A stretch of DNA of 64,000 nt from Streptomyces sp. RerS4 (GTDB lineage Bacteria > Actinomycetota > Actinomycetes > Streptomycetales > Streptomycetaceae): assembly GCF_023515955.1 (NCBI RefSeq), contig NZ_CP097322.1:6682501-6746500 (forward strand). The letters run 5' to 3'. The notes below the pieces were generated by a model. That model was not told the origin of the DNA and did not search any database. It was given only the letters and a program-made list of their open reading frames with translations. This document shows positions 8,333 through 15,922 of this stretch, in pieces (positions within the stretch are counted from its first letter, which is position 1; each line of letters opens with the position of its first letter). Both the position numbers and the translations under genes were made by a program.

Positions 8333-8959
8333 ATGCACGCACTCCAGGGCTCCCTCTTCGACCAGACCGACGAGATCCGGCTCGGCCCCCTCGCGCGCGT
8401 CCGGCGCACCGGCCTCGGGGCCGGAGCCTGGGTCGACCACCTCCCCGGCTGGCTCACCGGGGCCGACGCGCTGTTCGAACACCTCGCCGCCGAGGTTCCC
8501 TGGCACGCCGAGAGCCGCCGCATGTACGACCGCGAGGTGGGCGTACCCCGGCTCCTCGCCCACTACGGCGAGGGCGAAACCCTCCCGCACCCCGTCCTCA
8601 CCGAAGCCCGCACCGCCCTCAGCCGGTACTACGCCGACGAACTCGGCGAGCCCCTCGTCACCGCCGGCCTGTGCCTCTACCGCGACGGCCGCGACAGCGT
8701 CGCCTGGCACGGCGACCGCACCGGCCGCTCCGCCACCGAGGACACCGTGGTCGCCATCCTCTCCGTCGGAGACCCGCGCGACCTGGCCCTGCGCCCCCGC
8801 GACGGCGGCCCCACCCTCCTGCGGCTGCCGCTCGGCCACGGCGACCTCCTCGTGATGGGCGGCTCCTGCCAGCGCACCATGGAACACGCCGTCCCCAAGA
8901 CCACCCGCGCCGTCGGCCCCCGCATCAGCATCCAGTTCCGCACACACGGCGTGCGCTGA
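8333..8959 (+). CDS. alkB: AlkB-type Fe(II)/2-oxoglutarate dioxygenase
   Basis: Oxidative demethylase that removes N-alkyl lesions such as 1-methyladenine and 3-methylcytosine from nucleic acids, using Fe(II), oxygen and 2-oxoglutarate. The 208-residue protein shows the iron facial triad as His-x-Asp in AWHGDRTG (about residues 123-127) and the distal His in MEHAVPKT. The 2-oxoglutarate-binding arginines lie in GPRISIQFRTHG. Length agrees with AlkB/ALKBH2-like bacterial enzymes. GGTGGAGG sits directly before the ATG. A LexA-box candidate lies 22 bases upstream, pointing to SOS control. It may be cotranscribed with the TDT transporter 27 bases downstream. Confidence 0.93.
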   Translation: MHALQGSLFDQTDEIRLGPLARVRRTGLGAGAWVDHLPGWLTGADALFEHLAAEVPWHAESRRMYDREVGVPRLLAHYGEGETLPHPVLTEARTALSRYYADELGEPLVTAGLCLYRDGRDSVAWHGDRTGRSATEDTVVAILSVGDPRDLALRPRDGGPTLLRLPLGHGDLLVMGGSCQRTMEHAVPKTTRAVGPRISIQFRTHGVR

Positions 8960-8986
8960 CCACGAAGCCGCACCCGGCACCGCACG

Positions 8987-9937
8987 ATGCCGCGTATGAG
9001 TCGCGCACCCCTCCGCACCTGGTGGGCCGGACTGTCGCCCGCCGCCGGCGCCGCCGTCATGGCCCCCGGCATCCTCTCCGTCGGCCTGGACCTCATCGGA
9101 CGCACCGGGCTCTCCCTGGCCGCCCTGGCCGTCGCCGCCGTCCTGTGGCTGCTCCTCGCCGCCGTGTTCGCCGCCCTGCTCCTCGGCGACCGCGGCCGCT
9201 TCCGGGCCGAGGCCCACACCCCGGCCGCCCTCACCGCCGTCGCCGCCACCACCCTGCTCGGCTCCCGCCTCGACCGGCTCGGCCTGCACCGCGCCGCCGC
9301 CGGCCTGCTGCTGCTCGCCGCGGCGCTCTGGCCCGTCCTGCTGTACGCCGTCGTACGGCACTGGCGGCGGCGCATGCCCGGCGCCGCCTTCCTCGTCTGC
9401 GTCGCCACCCAAGGACTCGTGGTCCTCACCGCCGCCCTCGCCGCCACCCACCACCAGGGCCGCCTCGCCGAGGCCGCCCTCGCCCTCTTCTGTCTCGGCG
9501 TCCTGCTCTACCCGTTCGCCCTGCGCAGCTTCGACCTCCACGAGGTGACCGGCGGAGCGGGCGACCACTGGGTGGCCGGCGGCGCCCTGTCCATCACCGC
9601 CCTCGCGGGCGCCGTGCTCACCGCCTCCCACCGATGGACCGGCGCCGCCCACAGCGCCCTGCGCACCGCCACCCTGGTGGCCCTCGGGATCTCCCTCGTC
9701 TGGTACGTCGTCCTGCTCGCCGCCGAGGTGCGCTGCCCCCGCCCCCACTACGACATCCGCCGCTGGTCCACCGTCTTCCCGCTCGGGATGACCGCCACCG
9801 CCTGCCTCGCCGCCGCGCCCGCGACCGGCGTGCCGTGGCTGCGCCCGCTGGGGGAGGTGCTGCTGTGGATCGCGGTCGGCGCCTGGCTGCTCACCTGCGC
9901 GGCATGGTTGCTGGCCCGCCGCCCCGGCGCCGAGTAG
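8987..9937 (+). CDS. Tellurite-resistance/dicarboxylate transporter (TDT) family membrane protein
   Basis: Integral membrane protein of 316 residues with about ten hydrophobic helices, for example AALAVAAVLWLLLAAVFAAL, AAAGLLLLAAALWPVLLYAV and TATLVALGISLVWYVVLLAA. The motif RRWSTVFPLGMTA near the C-terminus and the ATQGLVV segment are characteristic of the TehA/SLAC1-like TDT family, which includes tellurite, malate and anion channels. Either ATG 8987 or ATG 8996 could start it. The same-strand neighbours alkB and a VOC protein lie within 30 bases on each side, so a short operon is possible. No functional link is visible and the transported anion is unknown. Confidence 0.8.
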   Translation: MPRMSRAPLRTWWAGLSPAAGAAVMAPGILSVGLDLIGRTGLSLAALAVAAVLWLLLAAVFAALLLGDRGRFRAEAHTPAALTAVAATTLLGSRLDRLGLHRAAAGLLLLAAALWPVLLYAVVRHWRRRMPGAAFLVCVATQGLVVLTAALAATHHQGRLAEAALALFCLGVLLYPFALRSFDLHEVTGGAGDHWVAGGALSITALAGAVLTASHRWTGAAHSALRTATLVALGISLVWYVVLLAAEVRCPRPHYDIRRWSTVFPLGMTATACLAAAPATGVPWLRPLGEVLLWIAVGAWLLTCAAWLLARRPGAE

Positions 9938-9947
9938 GGTCCCGGCC

Positions 9948-10382
9948 ATGGCGTACACGTTCCAGGTGACCTTCGACTCGACCGAACCGCACGCCCTTGC
10001 CGACTGGTGGGCGGACGCCCTCGGTTGGGAGGTGGAACCCAGCGACGAGAAGTTCATCCGAGGCCAGATCGAAGCCGGCCACGCCACCGAGGAGGACACC
10101 ACCACCCACCGGGGCACCCTCGTCTGGAAGGCCGGAGCCGCCATCCGCCACCCGGACGGCCTGCCGGGCTCCCCCCGCGTCCTGTTCCAGTTCGTCCTGG
10201 AGCCCAAGCAGGTCAAGAACCGCGTCCACCTCGACGTCCGCACCGGCGACGACGACCCGCTCGCCCTGGTGGAGCGCCTCCTGGCCAACGGAGCCACCCA
10301 CCTCCACGAAGGCCGACAGGGCCCCTACCGCTGGACCACCCTCACCGACCCCCAGGGCAACGAACTCTGCGTCTCGCACTGA
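9948..10382 (+). CDS. VOC-superfamily (glyoxalase-like) protein
   Basis: A small 144-residue protein of the vicinal-oxygen-chelate superfamily. It begins with the beta-alpha-beta module VTFDSTEPHALADWWADALG and ends with the matching second module (NRVHLDVRTGDDDPLALVER ... LTDPQGNELCVSH). The His of VHLDV and the Glu in NELCV are the usual metal-ligand positions; the N-terminal ligand position is less clear, as in the many non-enzymatic antibiotic-binding or regulatory members. It starts 10 bases after the transporter stop, probably in the same transcript. The substrate is unknown. Confidence 0.85.
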   Translation: MAYTFQVTFDSTEPHALADWWADALGWEVEPSDEKFIRGQIEAGHATEEDTTTHRGTLVWKAGAAIRHPDGLPGSPRVLFQFVLEPKQVKNRVHLDVRTGDDDPLALVERLLANGATHLHEGRQGPYRWTTLTDPQGNELCVSH

Positions 10383-10419
10383 CAGGCGACCGCCCGACAC
10401 GACCCCGTAGGCTGCGCAT

Positions 10420-11109
10420 GTGAACGTCATCCTTTACGGCGGAACGGGAATGATCGGGCGCGGTGTCCTGCGCGCGTGCCTGCGGGACGACTCCGTCACC
10501 CGCGTCCTCGCGATCGGCCGCACCTCGCTCGGCGTCAGCCACCCCAAGCTCCGCGAGCTCGTCCAGGCCGACCCCGCGGACCTGTCCGCCCTCACCGACG
10601 AGCTGCCCGACTACGACGCCTGCTTCTTCTGCCTCGGCGTCTCCTCCGTCGGCAAGAAGGAAGAGGAATACCGCCGCGTCACCTACGACCTGACGCTCGC
10701 GGTCGCCCGCCCGCTCGCCGCCGCCAATCCCGACCTGACCTTCGCCTACGTCACCGGCGCGGGCACCGACAGCACCGGGTCCGGCCGCGTCATGTGGGCC
10801 CGGGTCAAGGGCAGGACCGAGAACGACCTCCTCGCCCTGCCCTTCCACGCCTACATGTTCCGCCCCGGCATCGTCCAGCCGGTGAGCGGCATGCCGTCCA
10901 AGACGCGGCTCTACCGCGCCGGATACGTCCTCGCCGCCCCGCTGTTCCCCCTGCTGCGCCGCTTCGCGCCGAACCACCTCACCACCACCGACGCCATCGG
11001 CCGCGCCATGATCGCCGTCGCCACCCCCGGCTCCGAGGCCTCCGCCCCGACGGCGCCGCGGATCCTGCGCCCCCGCGACATCAACCACGCAGGTCGCACC
11101 CGGTCGTAG
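10420..11109 (+). CDS. NAD(P)-binding Rossmann protein (atypical SDR / epimerase-like)
   Basis: A 229-residue protein starting at GTG 10420. The N-terminus VNVILYGGTGMIGRGVLRAC carries the dinucleotide-binding GGTGxIG motif of extended or atypical short-chain dehydrogenases, followed by a beta-alpha-beta pattern (RVLAIGRTSLGV; YDACFFCLGVSSVGKKEEEY; LTFAYVTGAGTDSTGSGRVM). No clear YxxxK catalytic pair is seen, so it may bind NAD(P)H without classic SDR catalysis, as in the HTATIP2/NmrA-like group. It is cut off from the RNA-repair operon downstream by 83 bases and a new ribosome-binding site. Confidence 0.8.
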   Translation: MNVILYGGTGMIGRGVLRACLRDDSVTRVLAIGRTSLGVSHPKLRELVQADPADLSALTDELPDYDACFFCLGVSSVGKKEEEYRRVTYDLTLAVARPLAAANPDLTFAYVTGAGTDSTGSGRVMWARVKGRTENDLLALPFHAYMFRPGIVQPVSGMPSKTRLYRAGYVLAAPLFPLLRRFAPNHLTTTDAIGRAMIAVATPGSEASAPTAPRILRPRDINHAGRTRS

Positions 11110-11192
11110 CCATGGACACCGCCGTCGTAATTGACTACCCGTGCCCTCCTCCCGCACGCGAAGATGAACCATCTCGAACCGGGAGGAACCCC

Positions 11193-12404
11193 ATGAGCCA
11201 GGACCGCCTGACTCTGCACGACCTGCTGCCCGCCCAGGACCTGGCGGCCGCCATCGACGCCGGCCACGTGACCCGCAAGCGGCACCCCGAACTGCCGCTG
11301 TCCATCTACACGTACACGCGCACCGCGCAGTACGAGCGGATCTGGAACCAGGTCACCACGCGCTGCCGCGGCCTCGTCGCCGACGACTCCACCGGCGCGG
11401 TCGTCGCCCTGCCCCTGCCGAAGTTCTTCAACGTCGGCGAGCACACGTCGGGACAGCCGTACGCGCCCGCCCTGCCCGACGAGCCGTTCGAGGTCTACGA
11501 CAAGGTCGACGGCAGCCTCGCCGTCGTCTTCCACTACGCCGACCGCTGGCGCGTCGCCTCCAAGGGTTCCTTCACCAGCGTCCAGGCGACCTGGGCCCAG
11601 CAGCGCCTGGACGCCCACGACACCGCCGCCCTGGTGCCCGGAGTGACCTACCTCGCCGAGATCCTCTACCCGCAGAACCGTATCGTCGTGAACTACGGCG
11701 ACCGCCGCGACCTCGTCCTGCTCGCCGCCTTCGGCCACGACGGCGTCGAAGTGCCGCTCACCGAGGCCGCCGAGCACTGGCGCGGCATCGGTTCCGTCGT
11801 CACCGTCTGGCCCGCCATGCCGCTCCCCGAGCTGCTCGCGCTCGCCGAGGCGAACACCCTGCCCGGCGGCGGGAACCCGACGACCGGCACCGAGGCCGAG
11901 GGCTTCGTGCTGCGCTTCGCCTCCGGCGTCCGCGCCAAGGCCAAGCTGGCCGAATACGTACGCCTGCACAAGGTGCTCACCGGCGTCAACGAGCGCGACA
12001 TCTGGCGCGGCCACGGCATCCAGCGCTTCGCCGGGCTGCCCGCCAAGCAGCTCGCCCAGGGCCTGAACTGCACCGTCGCCGACATCGAGGCCTGGGGCGG
12101 CAAGCCGTTGGACGCGCTGCTGGAGCAGGTCCCGGACGAGTTCGACCACTGGGTGCGCGAGGTGATCGCCCGCCTGGAGGAGGAGGCCGCCCGGCGCGAG
12201 CGGGCCATCGACGAGGCCTTCGCGGGGCTGGCGCACCTGACCGGCGACCGGGGCGCCTTCGCCCGCGCCGTCAAGGAGATCCGCGACGGCCGGATCCGTT
12301 CGGCCCTCTTCCTGCGGCTGGACGGCCGGTCGACCGAGCTCGTCACCTGGCGGACCATCCGACCGGAGAACGCCGACCCCTTCACCACCGATGAGGAGAA
12401 CTGA
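11193..12404 (+). CDS. T4 Rnl1-like RNA ligase
   Basis: ATP-dependent RNA ligase that seals 5'-phosphate and 3'-hydroxyl RNA ends through a lysyl-AMP intermediate. The 403-residue protein has the covalent-nucleotidyltransferase motifs in order: the upstream TTRCRGLVAD and PKFFNVGE signatures, motif I KVDGSLAVVF with the acceptor Lys104, SKGSF, the motif III region YLAEILYPQNRIVVNYGDRR, motif IV EGFVLRF and motif V KAKLAEYVRLHK. The CRG, KFFN and KxDGSL signatures match phage T4 RNA ligase 1 (gp63), and the length is similar. GGGAGG (11181-11186) precedes the ATG. Its stop is 2 bases before the Pnkp-like gene, so healing and sealing enzymes are co-expressed. The bacterial substrate, perhaps cleaved tRNA, is inferred. 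Confidence 0.9.
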   Translation: MSQDRLTLHDLLPAQDLAAAIDAGHVTRKRHPELPLSIYTYTRTAQYERIWNQVTTRCRGLVADDSTGAVVALPLPKFFNVGEHTSGQPYAPALPDEPFEVYDKVDGSLAVVFHYADRWRVASKGSFTSVQATWAQQRLDAHDTAALVPGVTYLAEILYPQNRIVVNYGDRRDLVLLAAFGHDGVEVPLTEAAEHWRGIGSVVTVWPAMPLPELLALAEANTLPGGGNPTTGTEAEGFVLRFASGVRAKAKLAEYVRLHKVLTGVNERDIWRGHGIQRFAGLPAKQLAQGLNCTVADIEAWGGKPLDALLEQVPDEFDHWVREVIARLEEEAARRERAIDEAFAGLAHLTGDRGAFARAVKEIRDGRIRSALFLRLDGRSTELVTWRTIRPENADPFTTDEEN

Positions 12405-12406
12405 CC

Positions 12407-13450
12407 GTGTCCGTACAGTCCGCCGCGGCGCCCGCACCCGAGCCCGATGCGGTACGCGACCCCGAAACGGCGCCGGCCGCGGCTCCCGCAGCGGCTCCCG
12501 CAGCGGCTCCCGAAGTGGCGTCGGAGGCCGCCGCCCTGCCCGTCGTGCACGTCATGACGGGCCTGCCCGCCTCCGGCAAGACGACCGCCGCCCGCGCCCT
12601 CCAGGCCGAGGCCGGCGGGCGCATGCGCCGCGTCAACCTCGACGACCTGCGCGTCATGCTCGACCTGCCCGACCCGGAGCGCCGGCACTCGTACCGGCAC
12701 GAGCAGACGGTCCTGGCCGTCCAGGACGCGGCCGTTCGCGCCGCCGTCTCGGACGGCTTCGACGTGGTCGTCGACAACACCCACCTGACGCCGCACATCC
12801 CCAAGCGGCTCAAGGCGGCGGTCGCCGGCCGGGCCACCTTCGTCGTGCACGACTTCACCGACGTGCCCGTCGAGGAGTGCGTACGCCGCGACGCCGCCCG
12901 CGAGCGGCGGGTCGGCGAGGAGATCATCCGGATCCTGGCCGACAAGCACACCAAGGCCCGCAAGGGCGGCTGGCGGCTCACCCCCGAATGGCTGAACGAT
13001 CAGCCGCCGGTCAGTCCCTACGTCCCCGACCCGACACTGCCCGCCGCCGTGATGTGCGACATCGACGGCACCCTCGCGCTCACCGGCGACCGAGGCCCGT
13101 ACGACTTCTCGCGCTGCGAACTCGACTTGCTGAACGAGCCGGTCAGGCGCGCCCTGGACGCCTTCCGGCGGGCCGACGGCGACGTGATCGTGCTGCTGTC
13201 GGGCCGCGGCGAGGAGCACCGGCCGCAGACCGAGTCCTGGCTGCGGCGCCACCGGGTGCCCTACGACGAGCTGTGGATGCGGGCGGCCGGCGACACCCGC
13301 CGCGACGACGTCGTGAAGGCCGAGCTCTTCGACGCGCACGTACGCCACCGGTACGCGGTGCGCGTCTCCCTGGACGACCGGGACCGGGTGGTCGCGATCT
13401 GGCGCCGGATGGGCCTGCCCACCTGGCAGGTCAACTACGGGGACTTCTGA
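12407..13450 (+). CDS. T4 Pnkp-like polynucleotide 5'-kinase / 3'-phosphatase
   Basis: RNA end-healing enzyme that phosphorylates 5'-OH and removes 3' or 2',3'-cyclic phosphates, preparing ends for ligation. Of 347 residues, 1-44 are a low-complexity Ala/Pro leader encoded by repeats near 12478-12515. A P-loop kinase follows (GLPASGKTT at about 52-60, with VNLDDLR and VVVDNTHLTP). The C-terminal HAD phosphatase has the DxDGT motif at Asp218-Asp220, then TGDRGPYDFSRCELDLLNEP and the later LLSGRGEEH. The order kinase-then-phosphatase and the RGPYD signature are those of T4 Pnkp. It starts at GTG 12407, 2 bases after the ligase stop, with its ribosome site inside the ligase gene. Confidence 0.92.
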   Translation: MSVQSAAAPAPEPDAVRDPETAPAAAPAAAPAAAPEVASEAAALPVVHVMTGLPASGKTTAARALQAEAGGRMRRVNLDDLRVMLDLPDPERRHSYRHEQTVLAVQDAAVRAAVSDGFDVVVDNTHLTPHIPKRLKAAVAGRATFVVHDFTDVPVEECVRRDAARERRVGEEIIRILADKHTKARKGGWRLTPEWLNDQPPVSPYVPDPTLPAAVMCDIDGTLALTGDRGPYDFSRCELDLLNEPVRRALDAFRRADGDVIVLLSGRGEEHRPQTESWLRRHRVPYDELWMRAAGDTRRDDVVKAELFDAHVRHRYAVRVSLDDRDRVVAIWRRMGLPTWQVNYGDF

Positions 13451-13455
13451 GCGCC

Positions 13456-13872
13456 ATGACGCGACCGCCGATCGAGGACCGACCGCCGATCGAGGCCAGG
13501 CTGCTGATCGTGGACGGCGCGAACGTCGTCGGATCCGTCCCGGACGGCTGGTGGCGCGACCGCCGCGCCGCCGCCGTTCGGCTGCGCGACCGGCTCGCGG
13601 AGCGCGCGGCGGATACGGCAGCGGGGGCGCGGCCGGCGGAGGAGATCGTGCTCGTCGTGGAGGGCGCCGCCCGGGGCGTCGCGTCGTTGCCCGGGGTGCG
13701 GGTGGAGGAGGCGCCCGGCAGCGGGGACGACCGGATCGTGGAGCTGGTGGCGGCGGCGGCCGGCGAGGGCCGCCGCTGCGTGGTGGTCACCGCGGACCGG
13801 GAACTGCGCACGCGGGTGGCGGCGTACGGTGCCGAGTGCGCGGGGCCCCGTACCGTACGCCCTGCCGACTGA
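13456..13872 (+). CDS. NYN-domain (PIN-like) nuclease of the RNA-repair operon
   Basis: A 138-residue single-domain protein. LLIVDGANVVGSVPDGWWRD with the early Asp and Asn, the mid acidic residues, the pair in SGDDRIVEL, and the late VTADRELRTRVAAYG form the acidic active-site pattern of NYN/YacP domains, metal-dependent ribonucleases of the PIN-like fold. It starts 5 bases after the kinase-phosphatase stop, at ATG 13456, and ends the operon. Neighbours suggest a role in RNA damage or end processing. It could trim ends before repair, or be a regulated nuclease whose damage the first two proteins mend. That role is inference; some databases label such proteins NTP pyrophosphohydrolase. Confidence 0.8.
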   Translation: MTRPPIEDRPPIEARLLIVDGANVVGSVPDGWWRDRRAAAVRLRDRLAERAADTAAGARPAEEIVLVVEGAARGVASLPGVRVEEAPGSGDDRIVELVAAAAGEGRRCVVVTADRELRTRVAAYGAECAGPRTVRPAD

Positions 13873-13881
13873 CCGGAAGGG

Positions 13882-14421
13882 TCAGTGCCGGCACCACTTC
13901 ACCGGGCCGAGGTTCTTGACGTAACGGGCGGAGACCCACGCGCTCCTGCGGTCCGCGCGGTCGCGGACCTTCACCTCCGGGCCGCCGCCGTCCTGCGGCT
14001 CGCGGAGGCCGTCCAGGGGCTCCGTGCCGTCGTGCCCGTCCTCGTGACGCTTGACGTCCAGGAGGTACCAGAGGTCGTTGCCCGCGACCTCCTCGCCGTG
14101 CGCCTTGCACTTCAGCGCCAGCTTCCGGTGCGGGGACACCTTGCCCAGGAGGTAGGCGTCCGTGGAGGGGCGGCTGCGGACGCTGAGCGGTCCCTGCGAG
14201 ACGACCTTGCCGTACGTGTGCCGGTGCTCCCCGGAGTCGTAGTCCTCCTCGTCCTCGCCGTACCGGCCGTCGTCGTCGCCCGGCATGCCGAGGGCGAGCG
14301 GGGGCTTGCGGGGGCCCTCGTCGCCCGGGGCGGTAGCGGCGACGGAGACGCCCGCACCGAGCAGGCCGAGCACCAGACTTCCGCTCGCGAGGGCGAGTAC
14401 GGTCCTGGTGGGTTTCAGCAT
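13882..14421 (-). CDS. Secreted SH3-like protein
   Basis: A 179-residue exported protein. The N-terminus MLKPTRTVLALASGSLVLGL followed by GAGVSVAATA is a clear Sec signal peptide, with probable cleavage near residue 30. An acidic Asp/Glu/Tyr-rich linker follows, and then a bacterial SH3-type core: YGKVVSQGPLSVRSRPSTDA, LLGKVSPHRKLALKCKAHGE, then NDLWYLLDV and SAWVSARYVKNLGPVKWC. Such domains usually bind cell-wall peptides. Two Cys residues, one in the core and one near the C-terminus, could pair. It converges on the RNA-repair operon with 9 bases between and has no evident functional link to it. Confidence 0.8.
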   Translation of the reverse strand: MLKPTRTVLALASGSLVLGLLGAGVSVAATAPGDEGPRKPPLALGMPGDDDGRYGEDEEDYDSGEHRHTYGKVVSQGPLSVRSRPSTDAYLLGKVSPHRKLALKCKAHGEEVAGNDLWYLLDVKRHEDGHDGTEPLDGLREPQDGGGPEVKVRDRADRRSAWVSARYVKNLGPVKWCRH

Positions 14422-14662
14422 GAGCCGGCTCCTCTACGAAGATGTCGTCCCGGCGCGGCCAACACGTCGGGGAGACAACCGGGCGGTTGCCACGGACGAC
14501 TATGGCGAGGCAGCACCGGCGCGGCGCGGCGGCGCACCGGCCTTTAGCCCGATATGCCCAACCCTTTCGAGGGACTTCCAGGCACGGAAGTGCCGGCTAG
14601 CATGCTGATGAGTGCTTGTCATGCCATCCCACAAGGGACGGCCGATGAGGAGGGGCATGGAC

Positions 14663-14896
14663 ATGCGGTTACACAATGGTGTCGCGGCGAGCGGGATCCC
14701 GGGCGCGGTCTGGGTGAAGAGCAGTGCCAGCGTGGGCAACGGGAACTGTGTGGAACTCGCGGCGTTGGAGGGCGGCGAGGTGGCGGTGCGCAACTCGCGG
14801 TTCCCGGACGGACCGGCGCTGGTGTTCACGGCGGCCGAGATCGAGGCCTTCATCGACGGTGCGAAACGAGCCGAATTCGACCGACTGACCGGATGA
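14663..14896 (+). CDS. DUF397 protein with a TTA codon
   Basis: A 77-residue DUF397 protein, recognised by AVWVKSSASVGNGNCVELAA, VAVRNSRFPDGPALVF and TAAEIEAFIDGAK. DUF397 proteins are usually encoded beside an XRE regulator and act as its partner, or antitoxin-like antagonist, in developmental and antibiotic control in Streptomyces. I chose ATG 14663 because GAGGAGGGG ends 7 bases before it; ATG 14657 and GTG 14612 are in frame. Codon 3 (14669-14671) is TTA, so translation should need the rare bldA leucyl-tRNA. The gene lies upstream of its XRE partner; the reverse order is commoner. Confidence 0.9.
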   Translation: MRLHNGVAASGIPGAVWVKSSASVGNGNCVELAALEGGEVAVRNSRFPDGPALVFTAAEIEAFIDGAKRAEFDRLTG

Positions 14897-14984
14897 CATT
14901 CATATCGTAGGCCAAAGCTTGGATGGCAGCGGCTGACACTCCATTCTGATGACCGGGACCCGTCCCCGTCGCATTGGAGTTCGT

Positions 14985-15911
14985 ATGTCCGCCCTCCCCG
15001 AGCCGTTGTCCGAGCCGTCACCCGACCCGGTCGCTCCCGTACTGCCCTTGGAGAGGGAACCGGGCCGGGCGGCGGCCGGACGCGTACTCGGCCGGGCGCT
15101 CCGGGGGCACCGCGAGGACCGGGGGCTCACCCTGAAGCAGGTGGCAGCCGTGATCCGCGGCTCCGTCTCCAAGGTCAGCCGACTGGAGCGCGGGGAGAGC
15201 CCGCCCAAGGCCCGGGACGTCCACGACCTCGTCCGCTACTACGACCTCGACGCCGAGGAGACCAGAACCATCGAGCGGCTGCTGGAATTCGCCCAGGACC
15301 GCGAGTGGTACGAGCATTACAGCGACGTGACGCCCGGCTTCCTCAAGCGCCTGATCCAACTGGAGGGCGAGGCCGAGGAGATCTGCGTCTACGAGAACCT
15401 CGTCGTCCCCGGCATCCTGCAACTCCCCGCCTACGCCTGGCACATGGTCAGAGCCGTGATGCCCAGCGCGTCGGAGGAGGAGATCGAGCGGGTCGTGCAA
15501 CTGCGCACCCAGCGCCGACTGCGGCTGATGGAGGGCGACGTCCCGCGCCTGACCGCCCTGCTCGACGAGGGCATCCTCAGACGCCGCTGCGGCAGCGCCC
15601 GCGTGATGCGCGAGCAGCTCACATACCTGCTGGAGGCCGGCGACACCGCCCGGGTCAACATCCGCATCCTCGACATGACCTCCGGCTACGTCGCGGCCCC
15701 GCCCTACCCGATCACGCACCTCACCTTCCGCGACGGTGGACCGGGCGAACTCGCCTACGTCGAGCACATCAACGGCGCCAACTACGTGACCCGGCCCCGC
15801 GCCCTGGACGACCACCGCAACGCGCTGAGCAACCTGCGCCTGGCCGCGGCCTCCAGGGACCGCAGCCGGGACATGATCCTGGAGGCCCGGGACGCCTTCG
15901 CGCGGGACTGA
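14985..15911 (+). CDS. XRE-family regulator with DUF5753 sensor domain
   Basis: A 308-residue DNA-binding protein. The helix-turn-helix is at about 38-92 (GRALRGHREDRGLTLKQVAA, then SVSKVSRLERGESPPKARDV), followed by a DUF5753 domain (about 105-295: ENLVVPGILQLPAYAWHMVR, LDEGILRRRCGSARVMREQL, AYVEHINGANYVTRP). This architecture belongs to the large WhiJ/BldB-like set of Streptomyces regulators that pair with DUF397 proteins. The start at ATG 14985 has GGAG 5 bases upstream and begins the first conserved block; an in-frame ATG at 14949 is possible. The DUF397 gene lies 88 bases upstream, and a SAM methyltransferase converges downstream. Confidence 0.9.
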   Translation: MSALPEPLSEPSPDPVAPVLPLEREPGRAAAGRVLGRALRGHREDRGLTLKQVAAVIRGSVSKVSRLERGESPPKARDVHDLVRYYDLDAEETRTIERLLEFAQDREWYEHYSDVTPGFLKRLIQLEGEAEEICVYENLVVPGILQLPAYAWHMVRAVMPSASEEEIERVVQLRTQRRLRLMEGDVPRLTALLDEGILRRRCGSARVMREQLTYLLEAGDTARVNIRILDMTSGYVAAPPYPITHLTFRDGGPGELAYVEHINGANYVTRPRALDDHRNALSNLRLAAASRDRSRDMILEARDAFARD

Positions 15912-15922
15912 ACGCCCACGAC

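Noticed and set aside
8245..9969. Overlapping plus-strand frame of 574 residues across alkB and the TDT gene
   Set aside because: The product is Arg/Pro repeats with no domain. The alkB and TDT frames carry clear family motifs and good codon bias.
12478..12515. Tandem repeat at the start of the kinase-phosphatase as a regulatory array
   Set aside because: It lies within the coding region and only encodes an Ala/Pro leader (AAPAAAPAAAPE), a common result of slippage in GC-rich DNA.
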